Made by a program: the position numbers and the translations under genes. From Ruminococcus sp. (GTDB taxonomy: Bacteria; Bacillota; Clostridia; Oscillospirales; Ruminococcaceae), in the NCBI GenBank assembly GCA_024697705.1, contig JAILFF010000001.1:1-9700 (forward strand): a stretch of 9,700 nt of DNA, written 5' to 3'. Below, in pieces: positions 1 to 6,212 of this stretch (positions are counted from its first letter, which is position 1; every line of letters begins with the position of its first letter). The notes under the pieces were generated by a model, which had not been told where the DNA came from, did not search any database, and saw nothing but the letters and a program-made list of their open reading frames with translations.

Positions 1-1
1 T

Positions 2-1078
2 ACCAGTGTAAAGCACGGTATTCAGCTTGCCGTAAGGGATATCAACGATTCGGGTATGCTCGGCGACACCAAGCTCACAATGGTATTTGAGGACGACGAG
101 GCAGACGGCGGCGATAAAACCCTTGAAGCGTACAGCAAGCTCAAGGAAGAGGGCTTGGATATCATGGTCGGCTCTGTTACCTCCGACTCCGCGCTTCTTG
201 TCGCCGACAAAACAAAGGAGGACGGCATTTTCACGCTGACCCCGACCGCATCCAACGCTCAGGTCATCAAGAACGACAACTGTTTCCAGGTATGCTTCTC
301 CGACCCCAACCAGGGAAAGGCTTCGGCTGACTACATTTCCGAGAACAAGCTGGCGTCCAAGATAGCTATCATACATGACAGATCGAGCGCCTACTCGCTC
401 GGCATTTACAATACCTTTAAATCGGAGGCTGCTGAAAGGGGTCTTGAAATAGTATCGGATACTACGTTCACAAAGGACTGCAACACCGATTTTTCCGCTC
501 AGATAAAGGACGCTCAGGAAGCAGGCGCCGAGCTCATGTTCCTGCCGATCTATTATCAGGAGGCGGGTGCTATCCTTACTCAGGCAAACGCTGCGAATTT
601 CAAGCCGAAATTCTTTGGCTGCGACGGTCTGGACGGTATCCTTTCGCTTGAAAACTTCAATATGGTGCTTGCCAACGACGTATTGCTGCTGACGCCCTTT
701 GCGGCTGATTCCGACGCGGAGAATATCCGTAAATTCGATATTGATTTCAGAGAGTATTTCGGTATCGAGCCCAACCAGTTCGCTGCCGACGCCTACGACG
801 CTGTTATGGTAGTCGCCGAGCTTATCAAGCGTGAAGGCATCACGGCGAGTATGCCGACTTCCGATATGTGCGATGTTCTGAGATCCGCTATCGCGAACGG
901 CTTCTCCTACGACGGTCTTACCGGTTCGGACATGACCTGGAGCGCAGACGGTGCGGTATCGAAGGAGCCGAAGGCGGTCATCATCAAGGACGGCGCTTAT
1001 GTCGATTTTGAAAAGGTAATAGCGGCTGAGAACGCAGAGACCGAGACCGCCGCTGCCGACAGCAAAAAGGCTGCGTAA
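2..1078 (+). CDS. ABC transporter substrate-binding protein, branched-chain amino acid (LivJ) type, 5'-truncated
   Basis: The frame is open from the window edge and ends at TAA 1076-1078, so the start and signal peptide lie outside; 358 residues are visible. The protein has the periplasmic-binding-protein type I pattern: an early HGIQLAVRDIND segment, an EDDEADGGDKTLEAY stretch, a VGSVTSDSALL segment near the usual ligand-binding position, a hinge-like KIAIIHDRSSAYSLG segment, and a late FAADAYDAVMVV helix. In the family, such lipoproteins capture Leu/Ile/Val or related ligands (amides, short peptides) at the outer membrane face and deliver them to a LivHMGF-type permease. The last 16 or so residues are a low-complexity Glu/Ala/Lys tail. 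No permease genes follow because a terminator lies directly downstream, so it is either last in its operon or stands alone. The family is clear; the ligand is not determinable here. Confidence 0.9.
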   Translation, partial: TSVKHGIQLAVRDINDSGMLGDTKLTMVFEDDEADGGDKTLEAYSKLKEEGLDIMVGSVTSDSALLVADKTKEDGIFTLTPTASNAQVIKNDNCFQVCFSDPNQGKASADYISENKLASKIAIIHDRSSAYSLGIYNTFKSEAAERGLEIVSDTTFTKDCNTDFSAQIKDAQEAGAELMFLPIYYQEAGAILTQANAANFKPKFFGCDGLDGILSLENFNMVLANDVLLLTPFAADSDAENIRKFDIDFREYFGIEPNQFAADAYDAVMVVAELIKREGITASMPTSDMCDVLRSAIANGFSYDGLTGSDMTWSADGAVSKEPKAVIIKDGAYVDFEKVIAAENAETETAAADSKKAA

Positions 1079-1109
1079 TAGATCATAAAAATCATAAAAC
1101 AAAAAATCA

Positions 1110-1145
1110 CCGCCTCGCAGGAAATTCCCGTGGGGCGGCTTTTTG
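1110..1145 (+). terminator. Rho-independent terminator after the substrate-binding protein gene
   Basis: Positions 1110-1118 (CCGCCTCGC) pair with 1130-1138 (GTGGGGCGG), giving 9 bp with two G-T wobbles. The loop is about 11 nt and a short T run follows from 1140. It sits about 30 nt after the stop codon. Confidence 0.75.
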
Positions 1146-1159
1146 CTAATATCGCATTT

Positions 1160-1247
1160 TGTAGGGCAGGGGCTTGCCCTCGACGCTTTCCGGCAAAATC
1201 GTTCGGCTTTGCAAAGATAATATTGTAGGGGCGCGCATTGCGCGTCC
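1160..1247. repeat. Two TGTAGGG-type small hairpin repeats
   Basis: Two units each begin with TTGTAGGG (1159 and 1223) followed at once by a short hairpin. In the first, AGGGCA (1163-1168) pairs with TGCCCT (1175-1180). In the second, 1229-1236 (GGGCGCGC) pairs with 1240-1247 (GCGCGTCC) around an ATT loop. Hairpins with a TGTAGGGGCG-like left edge are recurrent intergenic repeats in many Clostridia, which is general knowledge and was not searched. No T run follows, so they are not obvious terminators. Confidence 0.6.
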
Positions 1248-1311
1248 GTGAATTGCCCCCTTCATCGTGATTTTCCCCGCTTTTGCGATTTTGCGAACAT
1301 TCGCGCAATCG

Positions 1312-1343
1312 TTGTGCGGAAATCGCTTCGCTCTTCCGCACAA
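1312..1343. repeat. 10-bp perfect inverted repeat (hairpin)
   Basis: TTGTGCGGAA at 1312-1321 pairs perfectly with TTCCGCACAA at 1334-1343 around a 12-nt loop. It abuts the larger 19-bp inverted repeat that starts at 1342 and belongs to a dense cluster of secondary-structure elements in this non-coding stretch. Confidence 0.65.
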
Positions 1344-1437
1344 ATAAAATCGGCAATTTCTTTGTTTCCGCTCACTTTTGCAGATTTATTTGTTTCTGCG
1401 TTTTGGTTCGCTTTTCTTGAAATTGCCGATTTTATTT
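1342..1437. repeat. 19-bp perfect inverted repeat with 58-nt spacer
   Basis: The left arm 1342-1360 (AAATAAAATCGGCAATTTC) and right arm 1419-1437 are exact reverse complements. The same motif recurs at the far end of the window (9674-9692), at the edge of dispersed repeat copy 2. The motif may therefore be a terminal sequence of the repeat family. The spacer is T-rich and holds no convincing gene. Confidence 0.7.
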
Positions 1438-1571
1438 TTTAGCCGTTTATTTTTCTTTCTCCGAATTGTTTGCTGCCGTCGTAGGTTTTTGTGGGGGGAA
1501 CCCTTCTGAAGAAGGGTTCTCCCCCACACCCCCTTCCTAAGACTTTTGGTTTGCCTTCACTTTGCAATATT
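1419..1571 (+). repeat. Dispersed repeat, copy 1, with large central palindrome
   Basis: This stretch recurs in reverse orientation at 9541-9692. Within it, 1491-1565 differs from the reverse complement of 9547-9621 at only 3 of 75 positions by hand alignment; the outer parts are looser. The core is a long hairpin at 1491-1527, with a 17-18 nt arm starting GTGGGGG, a GA loop, one unpaired base, and closure by CCCCCAC. After it come a C-rich run and a conserved flank containing CCTAAGACTTTTGG. It has no coding capacity I trust and no transposase. It could be a non-autonomous mobile element or a REP/BIME-like intergenic repeat. Confidence 0.8.
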
Positions 1572-1593
1572 CGCAGGCTTTGCGGTTCAAAAT

Positions 1594-1634
1594 ATCTTTT
1601 ATCTTTTATCTTTTATCTTTTATCTCTTATCTTA
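1594..1634. repeat. Heptanucleotide tandem repeat (ATCTTTT)
   Basis: There are four perfect ATCTTTT units (1594-1621), one with a single substitution (1622-1628), then a partial unit ATCTTA at 1629-1634. The last partial unit contains the complement of the TAA stop of the GH13 gene at 1632-1634. Copy-number change would alter the 3' untranslated region but not the protein. Confidence 0.85.
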
Positions 1635-2957
1635 CTTGCACTTCCAGATATGATAGCTCATGGGCGCAAGCTCGCTGCCGCCGCCGAAATCATGTGTCTC
1701 TCCCGTGGCAAGATCGTCCGCAAGCCCGAATCCCGCATCAAAGTGCGCCGTAAAGGGCTGCGTGTCGGCATTGATCGCCACGAATACCCTCTCGCCCTCG
1801 AAATCGCGCTGCAAAACGCACTGCCTGTTCGTCAGCACCGGTACTTTGATATCGCCGTACTGGAGCGCCCTGCACTCGCGGTGTGCCTTCGCAAGCCTTG
1901 CGATAAGGTCGGTGAGTTCGTTCCATTCGGGCTTCTCGAAGCAGGGACGCAGCGCGGGGTCGCCGTCCTTCTTTTCAGCCTTTGCGCCCCATTCGCTGCC
2001 GTAGTAAACGCAGGGAATACCCGGCATACCGAACAGCATGGTATAAATGAGCGGCAGGTGCTTCGGCTCGGTGAGTATCGAAGCCACACGGGTGACGTCG
2101 TGGTTGTCAACGAAGTTCAAGAGATGCAGACCGCGGAACTCGCACCAGTTCTCGGGACCGAAGCGGTTTTTCAGCGAGTGGCAGATCTCGAACATATTCA
2201 TGCTGTTGAAGCTCGAATACAAGCCCTTGTAGCACTCGTAATTCGTCACGGAGTGCAGCATTTCGGGATTAGCCCAGCGCTGATACTGACCGTGAATCAT
2301 CTCTCCTACGAGGAAGAAATCTGCTTTCAGGCTGTCGGTGAAGCTGCGCAGGCGCTTCATGAAGTCGAAGTCGAGCAGGTAAGCCACGTCAAGACGTATG
2401 CCGTCGATACCGAAATACTCTATCCAGTATTTTACACAATCCATGATATGGTCGGCAACGGCGGGGTTGCGCAGATTGAGCTTTACAAGGTCGTAGTGAC
2501 CCTCCCAGCCCTCATACCAAAGACCGTCGTTATAATTGCTGTTGCCGTCGAAATTGATGTTGAACCAGTCCTTGTAGGGCGAATCCCACTTCTTTTCGCA
2601 GACGTCGCGGAACTGTGTGAAGCCGCGTCCGACGTGATTGAATACGCCGTCGAGAACGACTTTGATGCCTTTTTCGTGGAGCGCGTCGCAGACCTTCTTG
2701 AAGTCCTCATTCGTGCCGAGACGGGTGTCTATCTTGCAGTAATCGCGGGTGTTGTAGCCGTGAGTATCGCTTTCAAACACGGGCGAGAAGTACACGGCGT
2801 TGCAGCCGAGCTTTTCGATGTGGTCTATCCAGTCGAGCACCTTGAGTATGCGGTGTTCGAGGACGCCGTCGTTTTCAAAAGGCGCTCCGCAGAAGCCGAG
2901 CGGATATATCTGATAAAAAACAGCCTCGTAGCCCCAATTGGTAGTATTGTTTCCCAT
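1632..2957 (-). CDS. Alpha-amylase family glycoside hydrolase (GH13), cytoplasmic
   Basis: The 441-residue protein has the GH13 (beta/alpha)8 barrel motifs in order: region I DGVFNH (103-108), region II GIRLDVAY with nucleophile Asp190, region III VGEM with acid/base Glu219, and region IV FVDNHD (282-287) with the transition-state Asp287. The N-terminal VFYQIYPLGF and GYNTRDY (67-73) segments are also typical. A small C-terminal beta domain probably covers residues 365-441. There is no signal peptide, so it likely acts inside the cell on imported maltodextrins or related alpha-glucans, like maltodextrin glucosidases, neopullulanases and maltogenic amylases. It is shorter than those enzymes because it lacks their extra N-terminal domain. 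An AAAGGA-like ribosome site lies 10-15 nt upstream of the ATG, and a consensus promoter lies at 3071-3099. It stands alone, with no transporter or regulator beside it. Exact substrate and bond specificity are not determinable by eye. Confidence 0.93.
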   Translation of the reverse strand: MGNNTTNWGYEAVFYQIYPLGFCGAPFENDGVLEHRILKVLDWIDHIEKLGCNAVYFSPVFESDTHGYNTRDYCKIDTRLGTNEDFKKVCDALHEKGIKVVLDGVFNHVGRGFTQFRDVCEKKWDSPYKDWFNINFDGNSNYNDGLWYEGWEGHYDLVKLNLRNPAVADHIMDCVKYWIEYFGIDGIRLDVAYLLDFDFMKRLRSFTDSLKADFFLVGEMIHGQYQRWANPEMLHSVTNYECYKGLYSSFNSMNMFEICHSLKNRFGPENWCEFRGLHLLNFVDNHDVTRVASILTEPKHLPLIYTMLFGMPGIPCVYYGSEWGAKAEKKDGDPALRPCFEKPEWNELTDLIARLAKAHRECRALQYGDIKVPVLTNRQCVLQRDFEGERVFVAINADTQPFTAHFDAGFGLADDLATGETHDFGGGSELAPMSYHIWKCK

Positions 2958-3263
2958 TTCAAATCATTCCTTTCGCTGTCGGGAGCGTTCTCCCGTTGTG
3001 CCGTAACATATAATACTAATCAATCATTTAATTAGTTCAAGCCGCATATTATTCTAACGGCGGCATAATTATTATAACATAAAATCGGGTGCGGTTCAAT
3101 ACCGAATGTTGCATATTCTTTTTAAAACATTTTTGGACATATTGTACAAATATAGATATGCATACAATGACGAATATATGATTTATGTATAACCAATATA
3201 TACGGCGAAATAGTGCGGAATTTTCGGGAAACCTTTAAAGTATATATACTTGAAGAGCCGGAT
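2958..3263. other. Intergenic region between GH13 and lipoprotein genes
   Basis: This AT-rich spacer holds the GH13 promoter (3071-3099) and its leader of about 105 nt. It also holds a perfect 14-bp palindrome, AAGTATATATACTT, at 3238-3251, just past the stop of the lipoprotein gene. I find no convincing terminator for the lipoprotein gene, so transcription may read through toward the GH13 gene. No open frame here is supported by a ribosome binding site. Confidence 0.5.
3071..3099 (-). promoter_or_regulatory. Sigma-A promoter of the GH13 gene
   Basis: On the minus strand the -35 box is TTGAAC (3094-3099), the spacer is 17 nt, and the -10 box is TATAAT (3071-3076) preceded by an extended TGT. 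Transcription would start near 3064. No catabolite-responsive element matching the usual consensus was found around it. Confidence 0.75.
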
Positions 3264-4403
3264 TCAGAACAACCCCACGCACTGCCTGCCGAACTGCTCA
3301 TACCGCGTATTCAGCAGATCCATATCATAATATGTATTGCCGGCTATCGGGTCGGAGACATATATTATCCTGCGGTCGCGGTCGTAGCCCGTCAGCACCG
3401 CGCAATGCTCCCAGCCGTACCACTGAACCTGTTCTCCCGCGGGCGTAGTCCATACGGTCGTGTAGGACGGCTCGTGCAGACTGCCGTAGGTTATCCAGAT
3501 AAGCACGGGGGTATTGTTGTCAATGTATTGAGAAAGAAGCGTATCGAGATTTTCCCCCGAGATGTCACGCGCCCTCATTCCCGAGCCGCAGGCACTGAGA
3601 TACGAATTTGCGGCGGTGACGATGCAAGGCGCATAACATCCGTAGGAGTTCTCGTCCTCGGGGTCGCCCGCGAAGGTCGTGCGGAAATCCGCGCCGTACA
3701 TAATGCCGTCCTGCCAATAAAAGGCTTGCTTCGGCAGATAGTTCCTCGCGATATCCAGCTTGTCCGCGCCGATGCCGTAGAAATTCAGCAGCATGGTGAG
3801 CGAGGTAGTCTCGCAGCCCGCAGGCAGTTCGGGGTGCTGCAATATATTGCTGACCGCGATCTGCTTTGAATCGGTCGAAGCGGCGGGCGGCTCCTCCGCG
3901 GGGGAATGTGTTATCGGTTCTTCCGGCGGAATATTTGTAACGGCAGGCTCGGTGGCGGCTGCGGGCTGAGAGGGTTCCTCGCGGACGGCGGAAGTCTGCA
4001 CGGAAGGCTGTCCGGGGTCGTGCTGCGTATTCTGTCCCGGGTCGGGCGAGGTATTCTGTACGTGATCGGTCGGCGTATTCTGTATGGGGTCGTAGGGGGT
4101 ATTTTGCTCGGCGATAACAGCGGCGGCATCATGAGGCTCGTTTCCGCCCGAAGGTTCGTTTGTATTGTTAATGTTGCCCGAAGCGGGAGCGGTATTTCCT
4201 GCGCCGACGGTCGTATCCGCGCCGACGGCGGCAGAAGAATTATTCGCCGCCGTGCCGACGGAAAGCGAGTTTCCTTCGGCAGCGGAAACATCGGCGTCAC
4301 CGCTTTGATCGGAGCCGGTCTTTTTTCTCATTTCGGGCGTTTCGTTTCCGCAGCCCGCAAGCAGAAGCGCGGCGGCTGTCAGGGCTATATACGTTCTTTT
4401 CAT
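3264..4403 (-). CDS. Surface lipoprotein with C39-like cysteine peptidase domain
   Basis: The 379-residue protein starts with a lipoprotein signal peptide (MKRTYIALTAAALLLAGC), with lipobox LAGC at 15-18 and acylated Cys18. Residues 19-185 form a low-complexity, Pro/Thr/Ala/Glu/Gln-rich linker that would lift the C-terminal domain through the cell wall. The linker includes four 8-residue QNT repeats at 100-131. Residues 186-379 match the Peptidase_C39_2 (PF13529) pattern: LPAGCETTSLTMLLNFYG with likely nucleophile Cys197, WEHCAVLTGYD with His333, and VSDP with Asp351. C39-like domains include bacteriocin-leader peptidases and many uncharacterised surface proteins; the substrate here is unknown and activity is inferred only from the triad. 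A GAGGAG ribosome site lies 11 nt before the ATG. It diverges from nrdR with its own promoter at 4470-4498. Confidence 0.85.
   Translation of the reverse strand: MKRTYIALTAAALLLAGCGNETPEMRKKTGSDQSGDADVSAAEGNSLSVGTAANNSSAAVGADTTVGAGNTAPASGNINNTNEPSGGNEPHDAAAVIAEQNTPYDPIQNTPTDHVQNTSPDPGQNTQHDPGQPSVQTSAVREEPSQPAAATEPAVTNIPPEEPITHSPAEEPPAASTDSKQIAVSNILQHPELPAGCETTSLTMLLNFYGIGADKLDIARNYLPKQAFYWQDGIMYGADFRTTFAGDPEDENSYGCYAPCIVTAANSYLSACGSGMRARDISGENLDTLLSQYIDNNTPVLIWITYGSLHEPSYTTVWTTPAGEQVQWYGWEHCAVLTGYDRDRRIIYVSDPIAGNTYYDMDLLNTRYEQFGRQCVGLF
4011..4106 (-). repeat. Four 24-bp coding repeats in the lipoprotein linker
   Basis: Residues 100-131 read as four units: QNTPYDPI, QNTPTDHV, QNTSPDPG and QNTQHDPG. 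Each is 8 residues (24 nt), so copy-number change would keep the frame and alter linker length. The units have diverged, which argues that the array is not recent. Confidence 0.75.
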
Positions 4404-4469
4404 ATCGTTTAACGCTCCTCATGTGATAGTTAAAATTTATGCTTATCAAGCGGAATTTCTTACAAATTA

Positions 4470-4498
4470 ATAATATCATAAATATTTGCGGTTGTCAA
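4470..4498 (-). promoter_or_regulatory. Sigma-A promoter of the lipoprotein gene
   Basis: On the minus strand there is a perfect TTGACA -35 box (4493-4498), a 17-nt spacer, and TATTAT as the -10 box (4470-4475). Transcription would start near 4463, giving a leader of about 60 nt. Confidence 0.75.
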
Positions 4499-4586
4499 TA
4501 GCTGTGATTTAAAAATTCGGACGGGCTTCTCGGAAAGATCAATACGGAAAATATTATAAAAAATTCAGAAAAATTTATAAAAGTAC

Positions 4587-4615
4587 TTGCAAAATGCAAA
4601 AAAATATGTTATAAT
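4587..4615 (+). promoter_or_regulatory. Sigma-A promoter of nrdR
   Basis: TTGCAA (4587-4592), a 17-nt spacer and TATAAT (4610-4615) with an extended TGT in front. The predicted start is near 4622, about 48 nt before the ATG. I saw no NrdR box-like sequence here, so autoregulation is not supported by this stretch. Confidence 0.75.
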
Positions 4616-4669
4616 TATTCTGATTAGAGATGTCACCTATGTCGTCACAGAGAGAAAGGAAACCCGCCT

Positions 4670-5149
4670 ATGAAATGCCCGTTCTGCGGTTATAAGGATA
4701 CCAAAGTCATAGATTCGCGCCCCACCGATGAGAGAAAACGCCGCCGCCGCGAATGTACCAACTGCGGTCAGCGGTTTACTACCTACGAAGTGGTGGAAAA
4801 GCCTCAGCTTATGGTATATAAACGCGATAAGAGCTTTGAGCCCTTTGACAGGCTGAAGCTCTGCAAGGGTATACAGAGTGCCGTGAAAAAGCGTCCTGTC
4901 AGCGTCGATGATATGAACCACCTTGTTGACGACATCGAAAATGCCTTTGCCAACCGTATGCAGACCGAAACTACCACCGAGGAGATCGGAAACATGGTGC
5001 TGGCGGGGCTGAAAAAGCTCGACCATGTGGCTTATGTGCGTTTCGCTTCGGTCTATAAGGACTTCGGCGATGTCGAGGAGTTCATAAAGATCATCTCCGA
5101 GCTGTCGCAGCCCGCCGACGATCATTCGGTGAACGTACCCGGCAAATGA
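4670..5149 (+). CDS. nrdR: Transcriptional repressor NrdR
   Basis: The 159-residue protein has the NrdR layout and usual length. It opens with a zinc ribbon, MKCPFCGYKDTKVIDSRP, with Cys3/Cys6 and Cys29/Cys32, the second pair in ECTNCGQRFTTYE, split by the basic RKRRRR segment. An ATP-cone follows at about residues 47-139, with VYKRDKSFEPFD and a late YVRFASVYKDF. NrdR is a cytosolic nucleotide-sensing repressor that binds NrdR boxes at ribonucleotide reductase genes when dATP occupies the ATP-cone. No reductase gene is in this window, so it acts in trans. An AAAGGA ribosome site precedes the ATG. The gene is a single transcription unit, with a near-consensus promoter at 4587-4615 and a strong terminator 9 nt after the stop. 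Confidence 0.97.
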   Translation: MKCPFCGYKDTKVIDSRPTDERKRRRRECTNCGQRFTTYEVVEKPQLMVYKRDKSFEPFDRLKLCKGIQSAVKKRPVSVDDMNHLVDDIENAFANRMQTETTTEEIGNMVLAGLKKLDHVAYVRFASVYKDFGDVEEFIKIISELSQPADDHSVNVPGK

Positions 5150-5157
5150 GTGTCTTG

Positions 5158-5201
5158 CCGCTCCACATGGTATCAATACCTTGTGAGCGGTTTTCTTTTT
5201 T
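5158..5201 (+). terminator. Rho-independent terminator of nrdR
   Basis: CCGCTC (5158-5163) pairs with GAGCGG (5185-5190), continued by ACA/TGT after a one-base bulge and an inner GGTAT-like stem closed by a TCAA loop. A T-rich run (TTTTCTTTTTT) follows at 5191-5201. It separates nrdR from the downstream operon. Confidence 0.9.
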
Positions 5202-5255
5202 CCTGTCTTGCGGTATCGTTTCCGCATTTCACGCCGTCGATTCCACCAAAATTAT

Positions 5256-5284
5256 TTGCAAAAACGTTTGAGATGTGTTATAAT
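5256..5284 (+). promoter_or_regulatory. Sigma-A promoter of the PH-like/NfeD/SPFH operon
   Basis: TTGCAA (5256-5261), a 17-nt spacer and TATAAT (5279-5284) with an extended TGT. The start would be near 5291, so the leader is only about 27 nt. The spacer contains the 8-bp palindrome AAACGTTT (5262-5269), which resembles the centre of LacI/GalR-family operators. Such an operator is speculation. Confidence 0.78.
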
Positions 5285-5317
5285 TCTATCATCGGTAATA
5301 TGAAAGGGTGTGGCAGT

Positions 5318-5860
5318 ATGGATTACTTCGGGAAATACACGGAGCATATCAGATACCTGACATCGCTCAGCGGAAATTTCACCTCGTGCAGCAACCGGGT
5401 GCGGCTGCTCTGCATGGTGCTGATCCTGCCCGCGTTATTCGTAACATCGGTCCTCAGTGCCCGCAGCGTGGTGATCCCTGTTATGATGCTGCCCTTTATC
5501 GTGCCGGTGCTTATCGGCGTGACCCTTTTTCTGTCGTCTAATCTGCCTTGCAGCTATTCGGCTGACGAATGTGGATTCAAGATCTGCACGGGACTGTTCA
5601 CACGCTATTTTGAATACGGAGAGGTAAATTCGGTGGTGGTCGAGAACCGTCTTTGCCGACATTCAAAAAGAGGCGCTTATTTCGAGAACGTGCTTACCAT
5701 TTCCACCGACGATCATATTTACCGATTCAAGGAGAACTGCGGGATCCCCGATCAATACGAGGCGGCTCGCGGAGATTCCCTGAACGGACACACCGAGCTT
5801 ATCAAGCTCACGGAATTTATCAGATCAAGGTTAAGAGGAAAGGAAAATGGCAAAGGCTGA
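5318..5860 (+). CDS. Two-TM membrane protein with PH-like domain (bPH1)
   Basis: The 180-residue protein has two hydrophobic segments (about 29-46 and 52-73), then a beta-rich soluble region (about 78-140) and a charged C-terminal helix. This layout resembles bacterial PH-domain membrane proteins. The signature CSYSADECGFKICTGLF followed by RYFEYGEVNSVVV aligns by eye with the same region of the proteins at 6213-6770 and 7116-7640, so the three look like paralogs. I chose ATG 5318 because AAAGGG at 5303-5308 is about 9 nt upstream. ATG 5300 has no ribosome site, and a longer frame back to 5150 would run through the terminator and promoter. It is the first gene of the operon and its 3' end overlaps the next gene by 14 nt, so the two are probably translationally coupled. 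Function is unknown; the PH-like call is fold inference from pattern only. Confidence 0.8.
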   Translation: MDYFGKYTEHIRYLTSLSGNFTSCSNRVRLLCMVLILPALFVTSVLSARSVVIPVMMLPFIVPVLIGVTLFLSSNLPCSYSADECGFKICTGLFTRYFEYGEVNSVVVENRLCRHSKRGAYFENVLTISTDDHIYRFKENCGIPDQYEAARGDSLNGHTELIKLTEFIRSRLRGKENGKG

Positions 5861-6062
5861 AAGACCCGTCAGGGACGTTAAGTGCTGCGACTGCGGAGCA
5901 CAGACGAACGACGCAAGGCTGAGGTTTTCCGACGTAATAAAATACGGCGAGAGCTGGTTCGATCCCGAGATCGTAAGCACCCTGACCTGCTACGTCTGTC
6001 CCGAGTGCGGAAGGATAATGCTGTACGCGGATCACCCCGAAAGGTTCCGCGTGAAGAAATGA
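5847..6062 (+). CDS. Small zinc-ribbon protein
   Basis: The 71-residue protein has two cysteine knuckles: CCDCG with Cys13/Cys16, and CYVCPECG with Cys51/Cys54 (Cys48 is nearby). This fits one bound zinc ion. A segment between them, SDVIKYGESWFDPEIV, looks conserved in style, but I do not recognise a named family with certainty. The start overlaps bPH1 by 14 nt, with an AAGAGGAAAGG-like ribosome site just upstream. Small zinc ribbons of this type are usually cytosolic and may mediate protein or nucleic-acid contacts; the role here is unknown. Its TGA stop is followed by a frame that stays open through an A-rich spacer into bPH2 (see findings). Confidence 0.8.
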   Translation: MAKAERPVRDVKCCDCGAQTNDARLRFSDVIKYGESWFDPEIVSTLTCYVCPECGRIMLYADHPERFRVKK

Positions 6063-6209
6063 AACGGAAATAAAACTAAAAAGAACAAAAAAGAAAAGCA
6101 AGACAAAAAACAAATCAAAAAAGACAGAAAAAACACAAAAGAAAAAAACAAAACGAAAAAGAAAGAAAAACAAAACGTTAAATCAAAAATACAAAAGAAA
6201 GGGGACAGC
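6063..6209 (+). other. A-rich, nearly T-free intergenic leader
   Basis: About 150 nt between the first zinc ribbon and bPH2 consist mostly of A with interspersed C and G. There is a run of roughly 70 nt without any T (about 6107-6177). It can hold neither a TATAAT-type promoter nor stable secondary structure, which fits cotranscription and an unstructured leader for bPH2. The AAAGGGG ribosome site lies at its end (6198-6204). In the frame shared by both neighbours it contains no stop codon and would encode 49 residues, 22 of them Lys. Confidence 0.7.
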
Positions 6210-6212
6210 GTG

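Noticed and set aside
997..1442. Open frames on both strands across the hairpin-rich region (997-1356 minus, 1248-1442 plus)
   Set aside because: They are built from palindromic repeats and lack ribosome sites. One overlaps the terminator and the end of the substrate-binding protein gene.
1491..3035. 514-codon open frame on the plus strand antisense to the GH13 gene
   Set aside because: It runs through the dispersed repeat and heptamer array into the exact antisense of a gene with all GH13 motifs. It has no ribosome site and its translation resembles no family.
3238..3251. Perfect 14-bp palindrome AAGTATATATACTT as an operator or terminator
   Set aside because: It is AT-only at its centre, has no GC stem for termination and sits between a stop codon and an unrelated promoter. 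It is recorded but not called functional.
3213..4412. Plus-strand open frames antisense to the lipoprotein gene (3213-3869, 3906-4412)
   Set aside because: They are Arg/Gly/Val-rich shadow translations of the lipoprotein, which has a clear signal peptide, ribosome site and promoter on the other strand.
4587..4669. NrdR box for autoregulation upstream of nrdR
   Set aside because: No match to the 16-bp NrdR box pattern is visible. TTGCAAAATGCAA is only a short imperfect palindrome overlapping the -35 box.
4637..5227. Minus-strand 196-codon frame over nrdR
   Set aside because: It is antisense to an unmistakable nrdR and crosses that gene's terminator.
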